From Ignavibacteriota bacterium (GTDB taxonomy: Bacteria; Bacteroidota; Ignavibacteria; Ignavibacteriales; Melioribacteraceae): 64,000 bases of DNA. The stretch covers positions 23,308 to 87,307 of the forward strand of contig JABFGH010000022.1 of the NCBI GenBank assembly GCA_013112585.1. Reading direction: 5' to 3'. The position numbers and the translations under genes are program-made. Positions 45,552 to 53,773 of this stretch are shown in pieces. The notes under the pieces were generated by a model. That model searched no databases. It was not told the origin of the DNA and saw only the letters and a list, made by a program, of their open reading frames with translations. Numbering within the stretch: the stretch's first letter is position 1; each line of letters starts with the position of its first letter.

Positions 45552-47345
45552 ATGAAAAACATTAGAAATTTCTGCATAGTTGCACATATAGATCATGGTA
45601 AATCTACAATTGCCGATGGGCTTTTAGAAGCGACAGCTACAATTACTGAAAGAGAAGCAAAGAGTCAGTTATTGGATGATATGGACCTCGAGCGTGAGAG
45701 AGGAATAACTATAAAATCTCATGCAATCCAGATGAAATATATTGCTAAAGATGAACAAACTTATACTCTTAATCTGATTGACACACCCGGGCACGTTGAT
45801 TTTTCCTACGAGGTCTCGAGATCACTGGCTGCGTGTGAAGGAGCATTGCTTGTTGTTGATGCAGCACAAGGTGTTGAGGCACAAACAATTAGTAATCTCT
45901 ATTTGGCTATAGACGCCGGACTGGAGATTATTCCCGTCATAAATAAAATTGATTTACCGAGTGCTATGACAGATACGGTAAAATCACAGATTGTAGATTT
46001 AATAGGATGTGACGAATCTGAAATTATTTTAGTCAGCGCCAAACAGCGCATCGGTATCGACGATCTTCTTGAAACAATTGTTCAGAGAATACCTGCACCG
46101 AAAGGTGATCCTAAAGCACCCCTTCAGGCTCTAATTTTTGATTCAGTATTTGATTCTTATCGCGGCGCAATTGCATATATAAGAGTTATTAATGGTGAAT
46201 TAAATGTGAAGGATGAGATTAAATTCTTTAAAAATAGGAAGGAATTTTTAGCCGAAGAAATTGGAACATTAGGCTTAGCAAAAGTTAAACAGAAAAAACT
46301 TTCTGCCGGTAATGTTGGTTATTTAATTGCCGGTGTTAAAGATGTGCATGACACAAAAGTAGGTGATACTGTGACGCACAAACGAGGCGGTGCAGAGAAA
46401 CCCTTACCGGGTTATCAAGAGGTTAAGCCGATGGTTTACAGCGGGTTATACCCCTCAAATTCCGATGACTATGAAAGTTTACGCGACGCATTGCAGAAGT
46501 TACAATTGAATGACGCCGCCTTAGTTTTTGTGCCCGAAACATCAGCCGCTTTAGGTTTCGGATTTAGATGCGGGTTCTTAGGTATGCTCCACATGGAAAT
46601 TATTCAAGAAAGGCTTGAGAGAGAATACGACCAAAATTTGGTTACTACACTGCCTAACGTGGAATATATCGTTTATAAAAAAAGCGGAGAAAAAATTGTT
46701 GTTGATAATCCTGCTGAAATGCCGGCAATCAGTGATATTGAAAAAATTGAAGAACCATTTATTAAAGCGCAGATCGTTTGCCCAAGTGAATACCTTGGTA
46801 ATATTATGAAGTTGAGTATGGATAAAAGAGGTATTTACAAGAACACAACTTATATAGACCCCACCCGTGCTGATATTGAATTTGAATTTCCACTTTCAGA
46901 AATAATTTTTGATTTTTACGATAAGCTGAAATCAACATCCCGCGGCTATGCCTCATTCGACTATGAGTACCTCGGCTATCGTGAATCGGACTTAGTTAAA
47001 CTTGATATTTTATTGAACGATGAACCGGTTGACGCACTTTCAATTATTGTGCATAAATCTAAATCTTATGATTGGGGTAGAAAAGTCTGCTCAAAATTAA
47101 AGGAATTAATTCCAAGGCAAATGTTCGAAGTCGCAGTTCAAGCAGCTATCGGCAGTAAAGTTATAAGCAGATCGAATGTACGCGCTTTGCGTAAGAACGT
47201 ACTTGCAAAATGTTACGGGGGTGATATTACCCGTAAAAGAAAATTACTGGAAAAGCAGAAAGAAGGTAAGAAAAGAATGAAGCAAGTCGGAAATATTGAA
47301 ATTCCGCAAGAAGCATTTTTAGCTGTTTTACAAATAGAGGAATAA
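45552..47345 (+). CDS. lepA: Elongation factor 4 (back-translocating GTPase)
   Basis: 597 residues, normal length. G1 AHIDHGKST, switch region [13 protein letters not shown]3 DTPGHVDF, G4 NKIDLP and G5 SAKQ are intact, followed by domain II, domain III and the EF4-specific C-terminal domain (ending [22 protein letters not shown]). It acts on stalled ribosomes and rescues growth under stress. It is followed by the signal peptidase pair, as in many bacteria where lepA and lepB are neighbours. Confidence 0.97.
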   Translation: MKNIRNFCIVAHIDHGKSTIADGLLEATATITEREAKSQLLDDMDLERERGITIKSHAIQMKYIAKDEQTYTLNLIDTPGHVDFSYEVSRSLAACEGALLVVDAAQGVEAQTISNLYLAIDAGLEIIPVINKIDLPSAMTDTVKSQIVDLIGCDESEIILVSAKQRIGIDDLLETIVQRIPAPKGDPKAPLQALIFDSVFDSYRGAIAYIRVINGELNVKDEIKFFKNRKEFLAEEIGTLGLAKVKQKKLSAGNVGYLIAGVKDVHDTKVGDTVTHKRGGAEKPLPGYQEVKPMVYSGLYPSNSDDYESLRDALQKLQLNDAALVFVPETSAALGFGFRCGFLGMLHMEIIQERLEREYDQNLVTTLPNVEYIVYKKSGEKIVVDNPAEMPAISDIEKIEEPFIKAQIVCPSEYLGNIMKLSMDKRGIYKNTTYIDPTRADIEFEFPLSEIIFDFYDKLKSTSRGYASFDYEYLGYRESDLVKLDILLNDEPVDALSIIVHKSKSYDWGRKVCSKLKELIPRQMFEVAVQAAIGSKVISRSNVRALRKNVLAKCYGGDITRKRKLLEKQKEGKKRMKQVGNIEIPQEAFLAVLQIEE

Positions 47346-47389
47346 ACTTTACTACTAAAAAGTAAATAGTAATTATCCGATAATAATAC

Positions 47390-48274
47390 ATGTCAAAAAT
47401 TAAAAAACAGAAGAGTACTGCTAAAAAATATTTACGTTATTTAGTTTATACTCTTTTACTTGCCTTAATTGTAAAAACTTTTATAGTTGATACAATTAGA
47501 ATTCCATCAGAATCGATGATGAATACTTTACTTCCGGGTGATTACATTTTCGTAAATAAAATATTATACGAATTTGGAACTCCGCGTACACTACCGCTCA
47601 CTTCAATACCATTGCCCTATTTATCAATTCCTACAATTCGTAAACCGCATGTTAACGATATTGTTGTATTTGAATTTCCCGGAAACTTAAATGAATGGGA
47701 ACCAAGTGAGTATAAACTTTTTATAAAACGCTGTGTTGCCGGTCCGGGTGATTCAATTAAAATAAAAGGCAATGATGTTTACTTGAACGGCAAACTATTA
47801 GAAAAGCCGGAGTATGAAGTTGAAATGGATGAATCGGAATTTTGGAATAAGAAAAATGAGAAAATTAATTTGCTTTTTCCGAAGGGGACTGAATGGAAAG
47901 CTGATGATTACGGACCTATAAAAATTCCGAAAGAAGGAGATAGGATTGCACTTGATCACGAAAATATTAAAGAGTGGGAACTAATTATAAATCGAGAATT
48001 TGGCAGAGATGCTGTAGATGTTTACGATGAAGCAATTCATATTAACGGAAACAAAACCGATCATTACGAATTTCAGGAAGACCACTACTTTGTTTTAGGT
48101 GATAATAGAGAAAACAGTTTAGACAGTCGGTATTGGGGATTCGTATCAGAAGATAGAATTGTTGGAAAAGCAGAAATAATATATTGGTCGAAAAAAAATA
48201 GACAAAAAGGTTACGAATTTACGGACCTATTCAAATCGATTAGATGGGATAGAATAGGCACAATTGTTCAGTAA
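47390..48274 (+). CDS. lepB: Signal peptidase I, first copy
   Basis: 294 residues. One TM helix (about 13-33). Catalytic Ser in SESMMNTLLPGD (about residue 42) and Lys in FIKRCVAGPGD (about 113); box E LGDNRENSLDSRYWGFV (about 240). A large insert between boxes C and D holds a lid region. It cleaves secreted proteins at the outer face of the inner membrane. Followed 18 bases later by a paralogue with the same layout. Confidence 0.95.
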   Translation: MSKIKKQKSTAKKYLRYLVYTLLLALIVKTFIVDTIRIPSESMMNTLLPGDYIFVNKILYEFGTPRTLPLTSIPLPYLSIPTIRKPHVNDIVVFEFPGNLNEWEPSEYKLFIKRCVAGPGDSIKIKGNDVYLNGKLLEKPEYEVEMDESEFWNKKNEKINLLFPKGTEWKADDYGPIKIPKEGDRIALDHENIKEWELIINREFGRDAVDVYDEAIHINGNKTDHYEFQEDHYFVLGDNRENSLDSRYWGFVSEDRIVGKAEIIYWSKKNRQKGYEFTDLFKSIRWDRIGTIVQ

Positions 48275-48292
48275 AAAGGAAAAATTTATTAG

Positions 48293-49186
48293 ATGACAAA
48301 AAAAGTTGAAGATATTCATAAAACACAGACAGAAAAATTTATTGAGTTTACAAAAAATTTATTATTTGCCTTAATAGCTGCACTTTTAATAAAAACATTT
48401 TTGATTGAAACATCCCGCGTACCAACAGGTTCGATGGAAAACACAATCCTTGTCGGCGATTTTTTATTTGTAAATAAATTTATTTACGGCACATCATCGC
48501 CTCGCAATATTCCTTTCACAAATATTCGGCTTCCTTATTTTCAATTACCCGCAATACGCGAGCCGGAACGAAAAGATATTGTTGTGTTTGAGTACCCCGG
48601 CGATAGAGATGTGCTAAAGCCTGCATCAGTGGATAATTATGTTAAAAGATGTATTGCTGTTCCCGGTGACACAATAAGCATACATAATAAAGTTGTAAAA
48701 ATTAATGGCGAAGAATTTTACCGACCGCCCAATATCCAATATCGTAAACCAAGTGTTGATCCGCCGGGATTTAGAGACCCGAATATTTTTCCTAAAGGAT
48801 TTAATTGGAATTCTGATAATTATGGTCCGCTGGCGGTTCCCGCAAAGGGTGATGTTGTTGAACTGAATAAATATAATATTGAAATGTGGCGTACTTTAAT
48901 TGACAGGGAATATGAACGAAAGGTTGTTACTGTTAGAGGTGATGATATATTTATTGACGGTAAAAAAGCAACATCCTACACTTTGCAGGATGATTATTAT
49001 TTTATGATGGGCGATAACAGAGATGACAGCGCCGACAGCAGGTTTTGGGGCTTTGTACCGAGAAGATTAATAATTGGACAAGCATTTTTAATTTATTGGT
49101 CCTGGAATCCGGCGATACCTTTTTCGGACTTTTTCAATTTAATCGGCTCAACACGCTGGGATAGAATAGCTAAATTAGTACATTAA
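48293..49186 (+). CDS. lepB: Signal peptidase I, second copy
   Basis: 297 residues with the same layout as the first copy: TM helix (about 20-40), catalytic Ser in TGSMENTILVGDF, Lys in YVKRCIAVPGD, and MGDNRDDSADSRFWGFV. Similar length but clearly diverged, especially in the insert and C-terminus, so the duplication is old. The two may process different substrates. Confidence 0.95.
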   Translation: MTKKVEDIHKTQTEKFIEFTKNLLFALIAALLIKTFLIETSRVPTGSMENTILVGDFLFVNKFIYGTSSPRNIPFTNIRLPYFQLPAIREPERKDIVVFEYPGDRDVLKPASVDNYVKRCIAVPGDTISIHNKVVKINGEEFYRPPNIQYRKPSVDPPGFRDPNIFPKGFNWNSDNYGPLAVPAKGDVVELNKYNIEMWRTLIDREYERKVVTVRGDDIFIDGKKATSYTLQDDYYFMMGDNRDDSADSRFWGFVPRRLIIGQAFLIYWSWNPAIPFSDFFNLIGSTRWDRIAKLVH

Positions 49187-49240
49187 AAAGTTCATTTTAT
49201 TTTAATAGCCGTTTGTTTAAAATTGAATAAAAAGGTTACT

Positions 49241-51226
49241 ATGAAATACATAATTTTTATCTGGATGATTTGTTTATCATTTTCGCTTTTCGGGCAGGAA
49301 AAATACTTTATATACTTTACCGATAAAGGTATCACCAAAGATCAACAATTTTCAAAAGCCTCTAAATTTTTTGAAGAAACTGAAAAGCTTTTTACAAAAC
49401 GTGCTATTGAACGGCGTAAGAAGAACATGGGTAAAGAAAACTATATCACTTACGAGGATGTTCCGGTTTTGGAAAGCTATGTTTCTGAAATTGAAAAACT
49501 GGGGATTGAAATACATAGAAAGCTAAAATGGTTTAATGCAGTTACGGCAAAACTTAGTTCTGATCAGATTAGTCAAATAAAAAATTTTAGCTTTGTAAAA
49601 AAAATTGAGCGCGTCAGAAAATTAAAATACAAAAAGCCGCAAATTAATTCTAAGCAGTTTCAGTTCAATAAAATTCAAAAAAAAGCATCAGACACATACA
49701 GCTATGGTTTATCCTATGAGCAAGCAGAATTCAGCAATGTACCGGCGGTTCATAATTTAGGAATTACAGGAGCAAATGTTCGTATCGGAGTTATGGATTC
49801 CGGATTTGAATGGCAGAACAACCCGCCGCTTAGCAGCGCAAATATTATTGATGAATATGATTTTGTGAATGACGATGCCGTAACTTCTAATCAGGCAGGC
49901 GATGTTATTAATCAGCATAATCACGGTACAAATGTACTATCGGTAATTGGAGCATTTTCACCCGATACAATTATTGGTTTAGCTTTCAATTCAGAATTTG
50001 TTCTTGCAAAAACAGAAGACATTCCAACTGAAACCCATGTTGAAGAAGATAACTTTGCAGCGGCTTTGGAATGGTTTGATCAGTTAGGAGTTGATGTAAC
50101 AAATTCATCACTTGGCTACAGCGAATTTGATGCGGGAGAATTTTCATATACTTATAACGATATGAATGGGACAACAACAATTGTTACACAAGCAGCAAAT
50201 TTAGCTTTCACCAGAGGAATGGTTACAGTTACTTCAGCCGGTAATGAAGGCAATACATCATGGTATTATATTACTGCTCCTGCCGATGCCTTTAACACTA
50301 TCTCTGTCGGTGCTGTTTATCCCGACAGCACATTAACACCGTTTAGTTCTCATGGTCCTACTTACGACGGCAGAACAAAACCGGAAATTGTTAATCAAGG
50401 TGCGAATGTATTTGTTGTTAATCCATTTGGAGGATTCAAGTTCAGCGGAGGAACTTCATTTTCCTCACCGCTTACTGCGGGTATCGTTTCACTCTTATTA
50501 TCTGCTCATCCTCACCTCAAAAATACTCAGGTAAGAAAAATTATCTTGGAGTCCGGCGACAGATCTGAAGATCCTGATAATGATTTCGGATGGGGTGTAA
50601 TTTCAGCTTCCCGTGTAATTAGTTTTCCAAATATTTCTGAGAGCGGAAATCAATATACTCTTCATAAAATATTTATTAATGAAAAAGGTGTACAACCAGG
50701 TACTCAAAAAATTTATTATAAGATCAACGGCGGTGAATTTTCAAATTCTGATTTGACTTTGACCGGCAGCTATAGATATAATTATGAATTAAACGGCTTT
50801 TCAACCGGGGATACAATTAGTTTCTACTATACCTATAACGATTCTACTGGAATGCAGGTTAGAGAACCGCTGATCAAAAACTATAAATTAGTTTTCGGCA
50901 GTTTGAATGTCCTTCTATCAGTGGATGATATTTTATTTATTCCGCAGGAATATACTTTAGAGCAGAATTATCCCAATCCATTTAATCCGGAAACCACTAT
51001 CAAATTTTATCCACTTAAACAAAATGAATTTGCTGAGCTTAATGTTTACGATATTTTAGGAAGTCAAGTAAAAACTTTATTTAAGGGTATTGCCAAAGTA
51101 GGCGGACAATCGGTAGAATGGGATGGTACTAATAATGCCGGTTTGGGTGTACCGAGCGGTGTATATTTTTACTCACTCCAAATAGGCGGAAAGCAGATTA
51201 CAAAAAAGATGATGCTTCTTAAGTAG
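49241..51226 (+). CDS. Secreted subtilisin-like (S8) protease with T9SS sorting domain
   Basis: 661 residues from ATG 49241, chosen for the AAAGG ahead; a TTG 6 codons upstream is also possible. Signal peptide to about 18 (FSLFGQ). Catalytic triad D186 (VMDSGF), H228 (NHGTNVL), S406 (GGTSFSSP). An N-terminal inhibitor-like propeptide precedes. The tail has a beta domain and a T9SS sorting end (NYPNPFNPETTIKFY ... KKMMLLK). It is a secreted, surface or extracellular protease. The 18 kb upstream holds the C25 peptidase of similar fate. Confidence 0.93.
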   Translation: MKYIIFIWMICLSFSLFGQEKYFIYFTDKGITKDQQFSKASKFFEETEKLFTKRAIERRKKNMGKENYITYEDVPVLESYVSEIEKLGIEIHRKLKWFNAVTAKLSSDQISQIKNFSFVKKIERVRKLKYKKPQINSKQFQFNKIQKKASDTYSYGLSYEQAEFSNVPAVHNLGITGANVRIGVMDSGFEWQNNPPLSSANIIDEYDFVNDDAVTSNQAGDVINQHNHGTNVLSVIGAFSPDTIIGLAFNSEFVLAKTEDIPTETHVEEDNFAAALEWFDQLGVDVTNSSLGYSEFDAGEFSYTYNDMNGTTTIVTQAANLAFTRGMVTVTSAGNEGNTSWYYITAPADAFNTISVGAVYPDSTLTPFSSHGPTYDGRTKPEIVNQGANVFVVNPFGGFKFSGGTSFSSPLTAGIVSLLLSAHPHLKNTQVRKIILESGDRSEDPDNDFGWGVISASRVISFPNISESGNQYTLHKIFINEKGVQPGTQKIYYKINGGEFSNSDLTLTGSYRYNYELNGFSTGDTISFYYTYNDSTGMQVREPLIKNYKLVFGSLNVLLSVDDILFIPQEYTLEQNYPNPFNPETTIKFYPLKQNEFAELNVYDILGSQVKTLFKGIAKVGGQSVEWDGTNNAGLGVPSGVYFYSLQIGGKQITKKMMLLK

Positions 51227-51495
51227 TAAGGAGTCAGGATTAAGTAGTCAGAATAAAAGAATAAGACATAAAAATTTACAGTTGCCTCAGAATTGTTAAG
51301 ACGTACAGACGTTGATACTAAAAACGAAAATGGGTAGTTATCAATCATCAATAATAAGTAATAAATTAGTATCCTTCCCAAAGATCCTATCTTCAAAAAA
51401 CGAAGATATGATCTTGCTGCAAATAAATAAAACTATAAAATTTTCAGAAGATGAGACGAAGATCCCAATACATCAATCATCATCTAAATTTATTA
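51227..51495. other. Intergenic region without a recognisable gene
   Basis: AT-rich, with a 62-codon frame (51312-51500) that shows no ribosome site or family likeness. I see no RNA or terminator. Confidence 0.5.
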
Positions 51496-51650
51496 TTTGA
51501 ATTTTGCCATTTGAATTTTGTCATTTGAATTTTGTCTTTTGTAATTTGTGTTTTGAGATTTGAGATTTGAAATTTGTAATTTGTGTTTTGAGATTTGTAA
51601 TTTGTGTTTTGTAATTTGTGTTTTGTGATTTATCTTTTGTCATTTATATT
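51496..51650. repeat. Low-complexity TTTGTAATTTGTG-type repeat, opposite orientation to 8470-8540
   Basis: Degenerate units of 8-16 bases: TTTTGCCATTTGAATTTTG, TTTTGTAATTTGTG, TTTTGAGATTTGAG and so on. It is the complement-type of the run at 8470-8540. Does not encode a protein and does not have the regular spacing of a CRISPR array. Confidence 0.65.
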
Positions 51651-51689
51651 GCAAATAAAATGACACTAATAAATAATTACTAAAAAACT

Positions 51690-52334
51690 ATGCCCAAAAT
51701 ACTTCACTCCCCGCAGCAAAAATATCTCAATCAGTTTCGCACCCAAAATGATGAACTAATTACGCAAATGGAAAAATATGCGGAAGAGAATTCAATACCA
51801 ATTTTAGATTGGCAGAGTTCAGATTTTCTTGAACAGTTGGTTCTTATATCAAAGCCCAAAAAAGTTTTAGAGATTGGAACAGCTATCGGTTATTCAACAA
51901 TTAGAATTGCAAGACTGCTGAATAAAAATAGTGAGATTGATACAATTGAAAAGAGTAAGGACAATATTAAACTCGCATTAAGTAATATTAAAAAATCTAA
52001 ATTAGCTGATAGAATAAACCTGCTGGCAGGGGATGCTTTTGATGTTATGCCTAAATTAGAAAAAAAATATGATATGATTTTTTTAGATGCCGATAAAGAA
52101 GATTACGAAAATTTATTTTATCATTCAGTTAAGCTTTTACGTAAAGGCGGCATTGTTGTAATTGATAATTTATTATGGCATGGTTACGCTGCTTCTTCAA
52201 AGGTGCCGCCAAAATATAAAGTTTCAACTGAACATATAAAAAAATTTAATGAGATTTTTATGGGTCATAGGAAATTTAAAAGTACAATTATGCCCATAGG
52301 GGATGGACTGGGTATAGGTATAAAAATTAAGTAA
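51690..52334 (+). CDS. O-methyltransferase (TrmR-like, family 3)
   Basis: 214 residues. Motif I LEIGTAIGYSTIRIA (about 61), LDADKEDYENLF (about 134, metal/SAM side) and VVIDNLLWHG (about 161) match the caffeoyl-CoA/YrrM class. TrmR in Bacillus methylates 5-hydroxyuridine in tRNA; a tRNA or small-molecule target here is uncertain. Ends 25 bases before a strong terminator. Confidence 0.88.
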   Translation: MPKILHSPQQKYLNQFRTQNDELITQMEKYAEENSIPILDWQSSDFLEQLVLISKPKKVLEIGTAIGYSTIRIARLLNKNSEIDTIEKSKDNIKLALSNIKKSKLADRINLLAGDAFDVMPKLEKKYDMIFLDADKEDYENLFYHSVKLLRKGGIVVIDNLLWHGYAASSKVPPKYKVSTEHIKKFNEIFMGHRKFKSTIMPIGDGLGIGIKIK

Positions 52335-52359
52335 TGTGCTGAATAATAAAGCTAAATGA

Positions 52360-52387
52360 AAAAGCCTGTAAAAGTTTACAGGCTTTT
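52360..52387. terminator. Bidirectional rho-independent terminator
   Basis: GCCTGTAAA (52364-52372) pairs with TTTACAGGC (52375-52383) with AAAA before and TTTT after. It lies between the O-methyltransferase (plus) and the Rrf2 gene (minus), so it can end both. Confidence 0.85.
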
Positions 52388-52399
52388 CACTTTTAAAGA

Positions 52400-52831
52400 T
52401 TAAGCACGACCTTTTTTCAAGGTTTCTGAATATTTCTGAGCTACCTCTTGTACAGATTTGCTGGAGATGAGATTATAAATTCTATCTCTCAATTCAGCCC
52501 ACTCTTCATGAAGGGGACAAGGATATTCATCCGAACACTCTTTTAGTCCGGTAACACATTTTAAGTTAATTACGGGTCCCTCAACACGTTCAACAATTTC
52601 TAAAATAGAACTTTTTTTAGCTAACTCAGTAATTTTGAATCCGCCGCCTCTACCTTTAAAGGAATCAACATATCCATACTTTGCCATTCTCTGTAAAATT
52701 TTAGCAAGATAGTGAGCAGGAATATCTTCACTTTTAGCAATCTCAGCAGACATAATTAAAGTGTCTTTTGATTGACGAGCTAAAAATAAAATTGCGCGTA
52801 TTGCGTATTCGCCGGTTTTCGTATAAATCAT
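52400..52831 (-). CDS. Rrf2/IscR-like transcription regulator
   Basis: 143 residues. Winged helix-turn-helix (MSAEIAKSEDIPAHYLAKILQRM then the wing FKGRGGGFKI) of the Rrf2 family. Three cysteines C92, C99 and C105 and a histidine H108 follow the pattern of IscR ligands (C92/C98/C104/H107), with one more residue in the first gap, so a [2Fe-2S] or similar cluster is likely. It probably senses iron-sulphur, oxygen or nitrosative state; targets unknown. A promoter with near-consensus boxes is just upstream. Confidence 0.9.
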   Translation of the reverse strand: MIYTKTGEYAIRAILFLARQSKDTLIMSAEIAKSEDIPAHYLAKILQRMAKYGYVDSFKGRGGGFKITELAKKSSILEIVERVEGPVINLKCVTGLKECSDEYPCPLHEEWAELRDRIYNLISSKSVQEVAQKYSETLKKGRA

Positions 52832-52899
52832 TCAATGCCTCTTGAATTTATTAATTATGTATTTAAATGAAACTTTTGGGAGTTCAATATCTGAATAAC

Positions 52900-52928
52900 A
52901 AATTAAGTAAATGGGAACTTTTTGTCAA
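52900..52928 (-). promoter_or_regulatory. Sigma-70-type promoter of the Rrf2-family gene
   Basis: The minus strand reads TTGACA (52928-52923), a 17-base spacer and TAATTT (52905-52900). The start should be near 52893, about 60 bases before the ATG. An Rrf2 autoregulatory site is likely here but I cannot define it. Confidence 0.6.
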
Positions 52929-53064
52929 GATATAATAATAAATTGTTTAAAATTATTTTTTATCTCTAAAACCTTAAATACGCCTTTGATTATGATAATA
53001 AAAATTTTAATCGGAGAACATATCGCATTAATCAGTTATAAATAAACCGTTTTACATTATTTCT

Positions 53065-53688
53065 TTAGATGAAAATATTTTCTTCAATTGAAATTAATTC
53101 AGCTTGTGCGCTCGTCTGCTCTATTAACTCATTACCTAAATCCGCAGCACATTTTGGCTGAATTAAAAATTCGATTGCTGGTTTTTCTTCATATAAATTT
53201 TTTGTGATGACCGCATTAAATTTTGTAAGTAAGTGATGAACCTGACTTGTTTGATCAAACTTATATGTAATTTTCATCCGAGAATAATTATTCTTTTTAA
53301 TCTTTGCCGCCTCTTCCAGTACACCGAATGCACCTTGATAATATGCCTTGCCCAAAGGACCAACACCAAGTTTAACCCCGCCGTAATATCTTACTACAAC
53401 TACAAGTAAGTTAGTTAAACCAAAGTGCTGTATTGCATTAAGAATTCTGATACCCGCAGTTCCGTTTGGTTCGCCGTCATCGGAATATTTGAATTGGTTA
53501 TCTAAAAAATGATAGCAGTAGCAGTGATGTGTTGCATCGTAGTATTTATTTTTAATATCAGATAAATGGTCTTCTGCTTCCTCCTTTGTTTCGGCAGGGT
53601 AGGCTAATCCAATAAATTGAGAACCTTTCTCTTTAAATTTGAACTCAACATGCTTCTTTATTGTTAAAATATCGGAAATGTGTTTCAT
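53065..53688 (-). CDS. YigZ/IMPACT family protein
   Basis: 207 residues from the ATG at 53688; the frame extends 28 codons up to 53772, against the start of uvrA, but the family begins at this point (KHISDIL...EFKFKEKGSQFIGLAYP). IMPACT signature DDGEPNGTAGIRIL near 90 and VVRYYGGVKLGVGPLGKAYYQ. The C-terminal half is a UPF0029-type domain. Function in bacteria is not well known; linked to translation stress in eukaryotic IMPACT. Divergent from uvrA. Confidence 0.88.
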   Translation of the reverse strand: MKHISDILTIKKHVEFKFKEKGSQFIGLAYPAETKEEAEDHLSDIKNKYYDATHHCYCYHFLDNQFKYSDDGEPNGTAGIRILNAIQHFGLTNLLVVVVRYYGGVKLGVGPLGKAYYQGAFGVLEEAAKIKKNNYSRMKITYKFDQTSQVHHLLTKFNAVITKNLYEEKPAIEFLIQPKCAADLGNELIEQTSAQAELISIEENIFI

Positions 53689-53773
53689 AGGGAAAAATTT
53701 TTTACAAGAATAAAATTGATTTTCAATAAGGCAATAACTAATATCGTTATTTAAACTTTTACAAAAGTACACA

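Noticed and set aside
51312..51500. 62-codon plus-strand frame
   Set aside because: No ribosome site, no family likeness, and it lies in AT-rich intergenic DNA next to the repeat.
51496..51650. Possible CRISPR or tandem array
   Set aside because: Units vary in length and sequence, with no constant spacer and repeat; low-complexity drift.
53689..53772. N-terminal extension of the IMPACT-family protein to the edge of uvrA
   Set aside because: The family starts at the ATG 53688; the extension would leave no room for a promoter between two divergent genes.
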